Positions 1 to 5,714 of a DNA stretch of 7,220 bases are shown here, one piece after another. Numbering within the stretch: position 1 is the first letter of the stretch; every line of letters begins with the position of its first letter. Origin of the DNA: Actinomycetales bacterium (GTDB taxonomy: Bacteria; Actinomycetota; Actinomycetes; Actinomycetales; Microbacteriaceae); contig JAGWUG010000047.1 of the NCBI GenBank assembly GCA_028868555.1, forward strand, positions 1 to 7,220, in the 5' to 3' direction. Below the pieces are notes generated by a model that was not told the DNA's origin, made no database searches, and was given only the letters and a program-made list of their open reading frames with translations. The position numbers and the translations under genes are program-made.

Positions 1-867
1 GTTATCAAGGACAACACCTGGGTTGGCATCACCCTCATGGTTCTCACCATGACCGCCGGTACCGGACTCATCATGTGGCTCGGCGAGCTCATCACTGAGC
101 GCGGCGTTGGCAACGGTATGTCCCTGCTTATCTTCACCTCTATTGCTTCGCGCTTCCCAGCTTCGCTCGGTCAGATCGCTCAGCAGAAGAGCATCGAGAC
201 CCTCATCGGAGTTATCGCCATCGGTGTTGTAACCGTTGGTCTGGTAATCCTGGTTGAGCAGTCGCAGCGCCGCATTCCTGTCCAGTACGCAAAGCGTATG
301 GTTGGACGCCGCGAATACGGTGGCCAGAGCACCTACATCCCAATCAAGGTCAACATGGCCGGCGTTGTTCCAGTTATCTTCGCCTCCAGCCTGCTGTACC
401 TACCTGCGCTGATTGCTCAGTTCAACCAGCCAGACGCCAAGGGCAACGTAGCACCATGGGTTACTTGGGTTTCCAACTACCTGACCCGCGGTGACCACCC
501 GCTGTACATGGCGCTCTACTTCGCCTTGATCTTTGGTTTCACCTACTTTTATGTAGCTATCACCTTCAACCCTGAAGAGGTCGCCGACGACATGAAGCGC
601 TACGGCGGCTTTATCCCAGGCATCCGTGCCGGTCGTCCAACCATGGAGTTCCTGGACTACGTTCTCAGCCGCATCACTTTCCCAGGCGCAATCTACCTGG
701 GCCTGATCGCGCTAATCCCGCTGATCGCTTTCGGTCTGCTCGGCACCAGCCAGAACTTCCCGTTCGGTGGTACCTCCATCCTCATCATCGTTGGTGTTGG
801 TCTGGAGACCGTCAAGCAGATTAGCGCCCAGATGGAGCAGCGCAACTACGAAGGTCTGCTGAAGTGA
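1..867 (+). CDS. secY: SecY, protein translocase channel subunit (3' part, 5' end outside window)
   Basis: Central pore subunit of the SecYEG translocon in the cytoplasmic membrane; it moves unfolded preproteins outward and inserts membrane proteins, with SecA or the ribosome docking on its cytoplasmic loops. The reading frame is open from base 1, giving 288 residues that match roughly TM4 to TM10 of SecY. Visible hallmarks are the GELITERGVGNG segment after TM4 (fragment residues about 27-38), the cytoplasmic C4 loop with QRRIPVQYAKR, the KVNMAGVVP entry to TM7, and the C5 loop with FIPGIRAG. The Arg of that last motif, fragment residue 209, corresponds to the conserved C5-loop Arg357 of E. 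coli SecY, which is important for SecA-driven export. The hydrophobic stretches fit the expected helices. The stop TGA overlaps the adk GTG start, so the two are translationally coupled. Identity is very secure. Confidence 0.98.
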   Translation, partial: VIKDNTWVGITLMVLTMTAGTGLIMWLGELITERGVGNGMSLLIFTSIASRFPASLGQIAQQKSIETLIGVIAIGVVTVGLVILVEQSQRRIPVQYAKRMVGRREYGGQSTYIPIKVNMAGVVPVIFASSLLYLPALIAQFNQPDAKGNVAPWVTWVSNYLTRGDHPLYMALYFALIFGFTYFYVAITFNPEEVADDMKRYGGFIPGIRAGRPTMEFLDYVLSRITFPGAIYLGLIALIPLIAFGLLGTSQNFPFGGTSILIIVGVGLETVKQISAQMEQRNYEGLLK

Positions 868-1445
868 CCCGCCTACTCTTGATTGGCGCCCCGGGTGCCG
901 GCAAGGGTACCCAGGCGGTAAAGCTAGCTGAAACCTTTGGCATCCCTGCAATCTCAACCGGAGACATCTTCCGCGACAACGTGAAGAACGAGACCGAGCT
1001 GGGCAAGCTTGCCAAGAGCTACATGGACCGCGGCGAGTACGTGCCGGACAGCGTCACCAACGACCTCGTTCGCGATCGCCTCACTCAGGCCGACGCCAAG
1101 CCAGGCTTCCTTCTTGACGGCTACCCACGCACCGCAGATCAGGTCGTTGAACTTGACGGCATGCTCACCGATGCCGGTACCGCGCTGGATGCAGTCGTTC
1201 TTCTTACTGCAGACACCGATGAGGTTGTCCGCCGCCTCCTGAACCGAGCAATCGAGCAGGGTCGCGCCGATGACACCGAGGACGTCATTCGCCGTCGCCT
1301 CGAGGTTTACGAAGAGCAGACCGCTCCACTCGTGAACACCTACTCGGCTCGCAACCTGGTGGTTACCGTTGATGGCCTCGGTGCCGTTGACGAGGTAACC
1401 GCTCGCATTCTCGCTGCCCTCGCGCAGCGCGGAATCAGCGCCTAA
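864..1445 (+). CDS. adk: Adenylate kinase, short-LID form
   Basis: Cytosolic enzyme catalysing ATP + AMP = 2 ADP, 193 residues. The Walker A P-loop GAPGAGKGTQ is at residues 8-17. The AMP-binding STGD is at 31-34 with the following Arg37, and the family signature FLLDGYPRT is at 82-90. The LID is short (around residues 128-140) and has no four-Cys zinc site, as in other actinobacterial enzymes. Arg residues in RRRLEVY (143-149) fit the catalytic Arg cluster. The start is GTG at 864: it forms a 4-nt GTGA overlap with the secY stop and has GAAGG (850-854) 9 nt upstream inside secY. Translation ends with tandem TAA TAA. The secY-adk-map order is typical of Gram-positive ribosomal operons. Confidence 0.97.
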   Translation: MTRLLLIGAPGAGKGTQAVKLAETFGIPAISTGDIFRDNVKNETELGKLAKSYMDRGEYVPDSVTNDLVRDRLTQADAKPGFLLDGYPRTADQVVELDGMLTDAGTALDAVVLLTADTDEVVRRLLNRAIEQGRADDTEDVIRRRLEVYEEQTAPLVNTYSARNLVVTVDGLGAVDEVTARILAALAQRGISA

Positions 1446-1450
1446 TAACC

Positions 1451-2284
1451 ATGTCCCGCGAAGACTTCGAGCTCAAGTCCAACGAGCAGATCCTCCTGAT
1501 GCGCCGCGCCGGCCTAATCACCGCCGCAGCGCTCAAGGCTGTCCGTGAGGCCGTAAAGCCGGGAGTAAGCACCCTCGAGCTCGACCGCATCGCTAACGCC
1601 ACCATCGAATCGCTCGGCGGCAAGAGCAACTTCCAGCTGGTACCCGGCTACCACCACACCATCTGCGCCTCCATCAACGACGAAGTGGTTCATGGCATTC
1701 CAAGCGCCGACCGAATCCTTCAGCCAGGCGACCTGATCAGCATCGATGCCGGTGCAATCATCGATGGCTGGAACGGTGACGCCGCCATCACAGTTTTGGT
1801 TCCGGGTGGGGACCCGACCGCCGCCGCAAAGCGCGAGCGCGTTTCCCGCGTTACCGAGGCCAGCCTTTGGCACGGAATTGCAGCACTGGCCAAGGGCAAG
1901 CGCCTAAACGACGTTGGCGTTGCCATCGAGAAGTACGTGAACTCGCAGGGGCGCTTCGGCATCCTGGAGCAGTACGTAGGTCACGGAATCGGCCGCAGCA
2001 TGCACGAGGATCCACCCGTATTCAACTACGGCGTTCGCGGCCTCACCCCAAAGATTCAGCCGGGTCTGGTGGTTGCCATTGAGCCAATGGTCACCAACGG
2101 AACCGAGCACACCAAGGTTCTAGACGACGAATGGACCGTTTCCACCATGGACGGCTCCGATGCCAGCCACTGGGAACACTCGGTTGCAGTTCACGAGGGT
2201 GGCATCTGGGTGCTCACCGCGGAGGATGGCGGAGCCGCAGAGCTGGCAAAGCTCGGCGTGAAGGTTGCCCCGCTAGGCGACTAA
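1451..2284 (+). CDS. map: Type I methionine aminopeptidase
   Basis: Cytosolic dinuclear-metal peptidase that removes the initiator Met from new proteins after deformylation; 277 residues with the pita-bread fold. All five metal ligands are present: Asp99, Asp110, His178 (in GHGIGR), Glu211 (in AIEPMV) and Glu242 (in EHSVAV). Their spacings of 11, 33 and 31 residues match E. coli Asp97/Asp108, His171/Glu204 and Glu204/Glu235. His81 in VVHGIP and His185 in MHEDP match the other active-site histidines. There is no N-terminal SH3-binding or zinc-finger extension. The segment NFQLVPGYHHTIC (60-72) is a subgroup feature I associate with actinobacterial enzymes. The ATG is 5 nt after the adk stop with no clear Shine-Dalgarno, so initiation probably depends on coupling to adk. 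Confidence 0.97.
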   Translation: MSREDFELKSNEQILLMRRAGLITAAALKAVREAVKPGVSTLELDRIANATIESLGGKSNFQLVPGYHHTICASINDEVVHGIPSADRILQPGDLISIDAGAIIDGWNGDAAITVLVPGGDPTAAAKRERVSRVTEASLWHGIAALAKGKRLNDVGVAIEKYVNSQGRFGILEQYVGHGIGRSMHEDPPVFNYGVRGLTPKIQPGLVVAIEPMVTNGTEHTKVLDDEWTVSTMDGSDASHWEHSVAVHEGGIWVLTAEDGGAAELAKLGVKVAPLGD

Positions 2285-2286
2285 AG

Positions 2287-2310
2287 GTTGGGCGGACATA
2301 TCCGCCTAGC
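2287..2310 (+). terminator. Hairpin just after map, possible end of secY-adk-map transcript
   Basis: The arms GGCGGA (2291-2296) and TCCGCC (2301-2306) pair perfectly around a CATA loop. Four further pairs, two of them G-U, extend the stem to 10 bp. It starts 2 nt after the map stop. There is no run of T downstream, so it is not a textbook intrinsic terminator; it could be an mRNA 3'-end stabiliser or part of a switching structure with the second copy of the right arm at 2358-2363. Confidence 0.5.
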
Positions 2311-2368
2311 AGTGCCATCTTCCCTGCTTCGCCCGGGCAAAAGCCTGGGTGGAAATATCCGCCTAGCA
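2298..2368 (+). repeat. 14-bp direct repeat, two copies 57 bp apart
   Basis: The sequence ATATCCGCCTAGCA occurs exactly at 2298-2311 and again at 2355-2368. The first copy contains the right arm of the hairpin after map. The second follows another hairpin. Either copy can pair with GGCGGA (2291-2296) and with GCTAGG (2385-2390). This may be a local duplication or a functional pair of alternative pairing sites. Confidence 0.8.
2328..2353 (+). other. Hairpin between the two direct repeats
   Basis: CCCGGGC (2332-2338) and GCCTGGG (2343-2349) pair over 7 bp (one G-U) around an AAAA loop. Weaker outer pairs extend the stem to about 11 bp. No T-run follows. It lies between map and infA and may contribute to separating the two transcription units. 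The rest of 2285-2501 shows no coding frame that I believe. Confidence 0.55.
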
Positions 2369-2391
2369 TTTACGCCACGATTCGGCTAGGA

Positions 2392-2420
2392 TTGAACATC
2401 GGTGTTTCTACACGTTTAAT
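2392..2420 (+). promoter_or_regulatory. Candidate promoter for infA
   Basis: A -35-like TTGAAC (2392-2397) is followed, after exactly 17 bp, by a -10-like TTTAAT (2415-2420), a fair match to the housekeeping sigma factor consensus. The predicted start is near 2427, which gives a leader of about 75 nt before infA containing a T6 run (2439-2444). This position would let infA and the downstream ribosomal genes be expressed independently of secY-adk-map. The TAGGAT at 2387-2392 has no good -35 partner. Confidence 0.55.
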
Positions 2421-2501
2421 CCCTTACGAGAGTTTGGGTTTTTTGCGTGCGTTGAGGTCATTAGATCAAGACGAAAGTGCCACAACAAAGTAAGTGAGTG
2501 T

Positions 2502-2723
2502 ATGGCAAACAAAGACGGTGTAATCGAGATTGAAGGCTCGGTTGTGGAGGCTCTCCCAAACGCGATGTTCCGCGTGGAGCTGACCAACGGCCACAAGGTC
2601 TTGGCACACATCTCTGGCAAGATGCGCCAGCACTACATCCGCATCCTCCCAGAGGACCGCGTCATTGTTGAGCTGAGCACCTACGACCTAACTCGTGGGC
2701 GCATCATCTACCGATACAAGTAA
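2502..2723 (+). CDS. infA: Translation initiation factor IF-1
   Basis: Small OB-fold protein that binds the ribosomal A site on the 30S subunit and, with IF2 and IF3, enforces initiator tRNA selection. The 73 residues are full length for the family. Recognisable segments run in order: an N-terminal acidic strand [29 protein letters not shown] in the middle, and the C-terminal [12 protein letters not shown] that closes the OB barrel. The ATG start aligns with the family start. The upstream GTAAGTGAGTGT offers only a weak Shine-Dalgarno. The gene lies 217 nt after map and 109 nt before rpmJ, the usual infA-rpmJ-rpsM order. Identity is certain; low initiation strength is inferred from the weak ribosome site. 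Confidence 0.98.
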   Translation: MANKDGVIEIEGSVVEALPNAMFRVELTNGHKVLAHISGKMRQHYIRILPEDRVIVELSTYDLTRGRIIYRYK

Positions 2724-2729
2724 ATTTCG

Positions 2730-2814
2730 GGATTCCTAGAAATCCAAGAAATAGAGCACCAAAGGTTTTCGGCCTAATAGACCGAAGAAATGTAAACCGG
2801 GTTCGCAAGAACCC
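2730..2814 (+). other. Three small hairpins in the infA-rpmJ spacer
   Basis: The 109-nt spacer holds three hairpins. GGATT (2730-2734) pairs with AATCC (2741-2745). TTCGG (2768-2772) pairs with CCGAA (2782-2786). GGGTTC (2799-2804) pairs with GAACCC (2809-2814) around a GCAA tetraloop. The last is the most stable and ends 18 nt before the rpmJ start. None has a T-run, so terminator action is unlikely. They may tune rpmJ translation or protect the mRNA. Confidence 0.5.
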
Positions 2815-2832
2815 CCAGAAGAAGTAAGAGAC

Positions 2833-2946
2833 ATGAAGGTAAACCCAAGCGTCAAGAAGATTTGCGACAAGTGCAAGGTCATCCGTCGCCACGGTCGAGT
2901 CATGGTCATCTGCGAGAACCCACGTCACAAGCAGCGCCAGGGCTAA
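2833..2946 (+). CDS. rpmJ: Large-subunit ribosomal protein bL36, zinc-binding form
   Basis: The smallest protein of the 50S subunit, 37 residues, beginning [14 protein letters not shown]. The zinc ribbon ligands Cys11, Cys14, Cys27 and His32 are all present, so this is the C+ form rather than the zinc-free paralogue that many actinobacteria express under zinc limitation. It binds 23S rRNA near the GTPase-associated region. The start is ATG at 2833, with a purine-rich AGAAGAAG stretch upstream instead of a strong GGAGG. It sits between infA and rpsM as in most Gram-positive bacteria. Confidence 0.97.
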   Translation: MKVNPSVKKICDKCKVIRRHGRVMVICENPRHKQRQG

Positions 2947-2961
2947 ACCCATATCTTTCAG

Positions 2962-3088
2962 CGGTGGCAACACCGATGAGAACCACAACTAAATAAAAAA
3001 ACACAAGGCAACGCTCGAAGCCACACCAAGTTTCTCTGGTGCGGTGGGCACCCTCCGATGAAGGCGGAGGCTCGGAAGCCATTCCGGG
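2962..3088 (+). promoter_or_regulatory. Structured leader of the rpsM-rpsK genes
   Basis: The 187-nt rpmJ-rpsM spacer folds into several stems. CGGTG/CACCG (2962-2966/2971-2975) closes a GCAA loop. GCCACACCA (3020-3028) pairs with TGGT and then GTGGGC (3037-3049) with bulges. CCTCCG/CGGAGG (3052-3057/3065-3070) follows. CTCGGAA/TTCCGGG (3071-3077/3082-3088) starts at the very next base, so the last two can stack end to end. An alternative GGCT/AGCC stem (3069-3072/3077-3080) would compete with both. Autoregulatory leaders before rpsM are known elsewhere, such as the S4-bound pseudoknot in E. coli; whether this is an analogue is inference. Confidence 0.5.
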
Positions 3089-3133
3089 AAAAGCGCTGCT
3101 GCAGACCTTCATGAAAAACAGGAGAAATCCAAC

Positions 3134-3511
3134 ATGGCACGTATTGCCGGCGTTGACATTCCACGCGAGAAGCGCGTTGAAATCGCCCTCACTTATGTAT
3201 TCGGTATCGGTCGCACCCGCTCGGTCAAGATCCTTGCTGATACCAAGATCGACAAGAACATCCGCGTCAAGGACCTCAGCGACGACCAGCTCGTTGCCAT
3301 CCGTGACTACATCGAAGGCAACTTCAAGGTTGAGGGTGACCTCCGCCGCGACGTAGCAGCAGACATCCGCCGCAAGGTTGAGATCGGCTCGTACGAGGGT
3401 CTTCGTCACCGTAAGGGTCTCCCAGTTCGCGGTCAGCGCACCAAGACCAACGCACGTACTCGCAAGGGTCCAAAGCGCACCGTAGCCGGCAAGAAGAAGG
3501 CGGCACGCTAG
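3134..3511 (+). CDS. rpsM: Small-subunit ribosomal protein uS13
   Basis: Protein of the 30S head that contacts the P-site tRNA and forms bridges to the 50S subunit; 125 residues, normal length. The N terminus [20 protein letters not shown] is canonical. The [11 protein letters not shown] helix-hairpin-helix region (20-30), the coiled-coil region around 50-80, and the C-terminal basic tail with [20 protein letters not shown] (90-109) and a Lys/Arg-rich end are all present. AGGAG (3120-3124) lies 9 nt before the ATG. The gene ends with tandem TAG TAG. It is followed 47 nt later by rpsK, and the pair is almost certainly co-transcribed. Confidence 0.98.
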   Translation: MARIAGVDIPREKRVEIALTYVFGIGRTRSVKILADTKIDKNIRVKDLSDDQLVAIRDYIEGNFKVEGDLRRDVAADIRRKVEIGSYEGLRHRKGLPVRGQRTKTNARTRKGPKRTVAGKKKAAR

Positions 3512-3534
3512 TAGCCCGTAGGCACTAGTAGCCC
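3508..3534 (+). repeat. 10-bp direct repeat at the rpsM stop codon
   Basis: CTAGTAGCCC occurs at 3508-3517, spanning the rpsM tandem stops, and again at 3525-3534, a 17-bp period. It looks like a small local duplication in the rpsM-rpsK spacer. No function is evident. Confidence 0.6.
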
Positions 3535-3558
3535 CAATCAGGATTTAGGAGAAACCAA

Positions 3559-3969
3559 ATGGCAGCACCAAAGAAGCAGGTAGCCGCAGGCACCCGCAAG
3601 CCTCGCCGCAAGGAAAAGAAGAACATCACCGTTGGTCAGGCTCACATCAAGAGCACCTTCAACAACACCATCGTTTCCATCACCGATGCCACCGGCGCCG
3701 TGATTTCGTGGTCGTCGTCGGGTGACGTGGGCTACAAGGGTTCGCGTAAGAGCACTCCATTCGCAGCTCAGCTGGCAGCCGAGTCGGCAGCCCGCAAGGC
3801 TCAGGAGCACGGCCTCAAGAAGGTTGACGTATTCGTGAAGGGTCCAGGCTCGGGCCGCGAGACCGCAATCCGTTCGCTTCAGGCCGCAGGCCTCGAGGTT
3901 GGCACCATCTCCGACGTGACCCCACAGGCTCACAACGGATGCCGCCCTCCAAAGCGTCGTCGCGTATAA
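3559..3969 (+). CDS. rpsK: Small-subunit ribosomal protein uS11
   Basis: Platform protein of the 30S subunit that lines the mRNA exit region; 136 residues. After a basic N-terminal extension (residues 1-22, rich in Lys/Arg) comes the canonical core: [38 protein letters not shown] and [20 protein letters not shown]. The invariant C-terminal [12 protein letters not shown] is also present. Asn126-Gly127 in that motif matches E. coli Asn119-Gly120, a known isoaspartate-forming site. AGGAG (3547-3551) is 7 nt before the ATG. The stop TAA touches the large hairpin at 3969-4026. In many bacteria rpsD follows; here it does not. Confidence 0.98.
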   Translation: MAAPKKQVAAGTRKPRRKEKKNITVGQAHIKSTFNNTIVSITDATGAVISWSSSGDVGYKGSRKSTPFAAQLAAESAARKAQEHGLKKVDVFVKGPGSGRETAIRSLQAAGLEVGTISDVTPQAHNGCRPPKRRRV

Positions 3970-4026
3970 GTTTGCGCCTGCTACGCCCGGCGCGAGTTCC
4001 ACTCAAGCCGGGCGAGCTAGCAAACT
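3969..4026 (+). other. Large hairpin abutting the rpsK stop codon
   Basis: Outer arms AGTTTGC (3969-3975) and GCAAACT (4020-4026) pair over 7 bp. After an internal loop and a 3-bp GCT/AGC segment comes a perfect 8-bp core CGCCCGGC/GCCGGGCG (3984-3991/4007-4014). It is capped by GAGT/ACTC around a TCC loop. The first paired base is the last base of the rpsK stop, so a terminating ribosome would melt the base of the stem. Only a short CTTT follows. It may be a partial terminator, a processing site or a protein-binding leader element. Confidence 0.7.
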
Positions 4027-4031
4027 TTCGC

Positions 4032-4050
4032 TGCGTCCCGAAGGGGCGCG
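4032..4050 (+). other. Second hairpin of the rpoA leader
   Basis: CCC (4037-4039) pairs with GGG (4043-4045) around a GAA triloop. Five outer pairs, two of them G-U, extend the stem to 8 bp (4032-4039 with 4043-4050). It stands 5 nt after the large hairpin. Confidence 0.5.
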
Positions 4051-4063
4051 CGGATAAGCATCG

Positions 4064-4077
4064 GTGAGGCAACTCAC
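4064..4077 (+). other. GCAA-capped hairpin in the rpoA leader
   Basis: GTGAG (4064-4068) and CTCAC (4073-4077) form a perfect 5-bp stem closed by a GCAA tetraloop. This is the same loop as in the hairpins at 2799-2814 and 2962-2975, on a different stem sequence. Confidence 0.55.
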
Positions 4078-4099
4078 AGCCCATAACTTCATAAATTTG

Positions 4100-4121
4100 C
4101 CGCGTAGTGGCCACTGCGCGG
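4100..4121 (+). promoter_or_regulatory. 22-bp imperfect palindrome in the rpoA leader
   Basis: CCGCG-T-AGTGG is followed directly by CCACT-G-CGCGG. All 11 paired positions match except one T/G, which would be a G-U pair in RNA. As RNA it folds into a hairpin of about 9 bp with a GGCC loop. As DNA it has the symmetry of a dimeric repressor site. AT-rich sequence flanks both sides. The sequence does not tell which reading is right. Confidence 0.55.
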
Positions 4122-4130
4122 AAGCCAAAA

Positions 4131-4154
4131 TAGGCGTCATATAGCGGACGCCTA
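4131..4154 (+). promoter_or_regulatory. Perfect 8-bp hairpin directly before the rpoA ribosome site
   Basis: TAGGCGTC (4131-4138) pairs with GACGCCTA (4147-4154) without mismatch around the 8-nt loop ATATAGCG. Only three bases separate it from the Shine-Dalgarno AAAGGA (4158-4163). A stem here would place the RNA structure at the edge of the ribosome footprint, so it could control how often rpoA is started. Confidence 0.65.
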
Positions 4155-4157
4155 GTG

Positions 4158-4163
4158 AAAGGA
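4158..4163 (+). promoter_or_regulatory. Shine-Dalgarno fixing the rpoA start
   Basis: AAAGGA lies 6 nt before GTG 4170. It overlaps the coding frame of the alternative upstream GTG at 4155, which has no ribosome site because its upstream bases are locked in the 4131-4154 hairpin. This supports 4170 as the true start. Confidence 0.75.
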
Positions 4164-4169
4164 AACAAC

Positions 4170-5159
4170 GTGCTCATTGCACAGCGTCCAGAGCTAACTG
4201 AAGAAGTACTAGCCCCAAACCGCTCGCGGTTCACCATCAACCCGCTGGAGCCAGGTTTCGGCTACACCCTCGGTAACTCGCTCCGCCGCACCCTGCTTTC
4301 GTCCATCCCAGGCGCAGCAGTAACCAACATTCGTATTGAGGGTGTTCTGCACGCTTTCACCACCATCCCAGGTGTGAAGGAAGATGCAACCGAGATCATC
4401 CTGAACGTGAAGGACCTCGTAGTTTCGTCGGAGAATGACGAGCCAGTAGTCGCTCACATCAGCAAGGTAGGCGCCGGTCCTGTTACCGCCGCCGACATCG
4501 TTGTTCCTGCAGGCGTAGAGATCCTCAACAAGGACCTCGTAATCTGCCACCTGAACGACAAGGCAAAGTTTGAGATGCAGCTCGCTATCGAGCGCGGTCG
4601 CGGCTACGTCCAGGACGTTCAGAACCGTAACCCACAGGCTGACCCAGGTGTTATCCCAGTTGACAGCATCTACTCGCCAGTTCTGAAGGTTGCTTACCGC
4701 GTTGAGGCAACTCGTGCCGGTGAGTTCACCAACTTCGACAAGCTCATCGTTGACGTTGAGACCAAGTCGAGCATCAGCCCTAAGGACGCCTTCGCTTCGG
4801 CAGGTAAGACCCTGGTTGAGATCTTCAGCCTGGCTCGCGACCTGAACGTTGACGCAGAGGGTATCGAGATCGGCCCAGCACCAACCGAGGTTGGCCTGGC
4901 TCCTGAGCTCGCAACCCCAATCGAAGACCTCGACCTGACCGTTCGCAGCTACAACTGCCTGAAGCGTGAGGGAATCAACACCGTGAGCGAGCTCATCGGT
5001 TTGACCGAAGACCAGCTGATGAACATCCGCAACTTCGGAAGCAAGTCGGTTGACGAGGTACGCGACAAGCTCGCATCCATGGGTCTGAAGTTCAAGGACG
5101 CTGTTCCTGGCTTCGACGCCGCTTACTTCTCGGCCTACGACGGCGACGACCAGGCCTAA
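4170..5159 (+). CDS. rpoA: RNA polymerase alpha subunit
   Basis: Alpha dimerises to nucleate assembly of beta and beta-prime, and its C-terminal domain binds UP-element DNA and activators. From GTG 4170 the protein has 329 residues and starts [12 protein letters not shown], as in other actinobacteria. The N-terminal domain carries [20 protein letters not shown] (26-45), the dimerisation and assembly region. GRGYV and [13 protein letters not shown] mark the insert domain. After a linker of about 20 residues the C-terminal domain has [13 protein letters not shown]; Arg259 corresponds to E. coli Arg265, the key DNA contact. Its helix-hairpin-helix [14 protein letters not shown] follows, then an acidic tail. 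It is preceded by a multi-hairpin leader and followed by rplQ. Confidence 0.98.
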   Translation: MLIAQRPELTEEVLAPNRSRFTINPLEPGFGYTLGNSLRRTLLSSIPGAAVTNIRIEGVLHAFTTIPGVKEDATEIILNVKDLVVSSENDEPVVAHISKVGAGPVTAADIVVPAGVEILNKDLVICHLNDKAKFEMQLAIERGRGYVQDVQNRNPQADPGVIPVDSIYSPVLKVAYRVEATRAGEFTNFDKLIVDVETKSSISPKDAFASAGKTLVEIFSLARDLNVDAEGIEIGPAPTEVGLAPELATPIEDLDLTVRSYNCLKREGINTVSELIGLTEDQLMNIRNFGSKSVDEVRDKLASMGLKFKDAVPGFDAAYFSAYDGDDQA

Positions 5160-5186
5160 GTCTTAGAAAGTTAATAGGAGAAAATC

Positions 5187-5714
5187 ATGCCTGCACCAAC
5201 TAAGGGCCCACGTCTGGGCGGCGGTCCAGCACACGAGCGCCTGCTTCTGAACAACCTTGCTGCACAGCTCTTCGAGCACAAGCGCATCACCACCACCGAG
5301 ACCAAGGCCAAGCGCCTGCGTCCAGTGGCTGAGCGTCTGGTTAGCTTCGCAAAGCGCGGCGACCTCGCTGCTCGCCGTCGCGTGCTTCAGCAGATCACCA
5401 ACAAGGGCGTAGTCCACGAGCTGTTCACCAACATTGCTCCACAGGTTGCTGACCGCAACGGTGGCTACACCCGCATCACCAAGCTTGGCTACCGTAAGGG
5501 CGACAACGCTCCAATGGCAGTCATCGAGCTGGTTCTTGACCCAGTAGTAGCAAAGCCTGCAGCCAACAAGGCCAAGCTTGCTAACGCCATCAAGGCCACC
5601 GCCGTTGAGGCTCCAGTTGTTGAGGCACCTGAGGTTATCGAGGCTCCAGCAGAGGCCGTAGAGGCAGCTGTTGAGGCTACCGAGGCCGAGGCTACCGAAG
5701 CAGCAGCAGAGTAG
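5187..5714 (+). CDS. rplQ: Large-subunit ribosomal protein bL17 with acidic C-terminal tail
   Basis: bL17 lies near the exit of the 50S peptide tunnel and binds 23S rRNA. The family core is residues 1-119: [20 protein letters not shown], then [20 protein letters not shown] (29-48), and the closing [18 protein letters not shown] (101-118). A Lys/Ala linker (122-138) leads to a 37-residue tail (139-175) of Ala, Glu, Val, Pro and Thr plus one Ile. The tail has 11 Glu and no Lys or Arg, and includes three EAP units. The total of 175 is well above the roughly 120 of E. coli. AGGAG (5176-5180) is 6 nt before the ATG. Stops are tandem TAG TAA. rpoA ends 27 nt upstream. Confidence 0.97.
   Translation: MPAPTKGPRLGGGPAHERLLLNNLAAQLFEHKRITTTETKAKRLRPVAERLVSFAKRGDLAARRRVLQQITNKGVVHELFTNIAPQVADRNGGYTRITKLGYRKGDNAPMAVIELVLDPVVAKPAANKAKLANAIKATAVEAPVVEAPEVIEAPAEAVEAAVEATEAEATEAAAE

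Noticed and set aside
2131..2493. Plus-strand 120-residue frame crossing from map into the spacer
   Set aside because: The first half is an out-of-frame reading of map and the rest runs through hairpins and the candidate infA promoter. It lacks codon bias and a ribosome site.
2985..3003. A-rich stretch after rpmJ as a promoter or terminator
   Set aside because: No -35 accompanies the TAAATA, and the tract is A rather than T on the transcribed strand, so it cannot serve as a forward terminator tail.
3039..3356. Plus-strand 105-residue frame overlapping rpsM
   Set aside because: It is an out-of-frame reading of the rpsM leader and rpsM, Ser/Thr/Arg-rich with no known fold.
3538..4002. Minus-strand frame opposite rpsK (154 residues)
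   Set aside because: It is the shadow of rpsK with no recognisable domain or ribosome site.
4084..4125. Internal promoter for rpoA
   Set aside because: TAACTT and TAAATT resemble -10 boxes but no acceptable -35 lies 16-18 bp upstream, and TTGCCG (4097-4102) has no -10 partner.
4155..4169. Upstream GTG start for rpoA adding residues MKGNN
   Set aside because: It has no ribosome site, as the bases before it form the 4131-4154 hairpin, and AAAGGA fits GTG 4170. The product from 4170 begins MLIAQRP like other actinobacterial alpha subunits.
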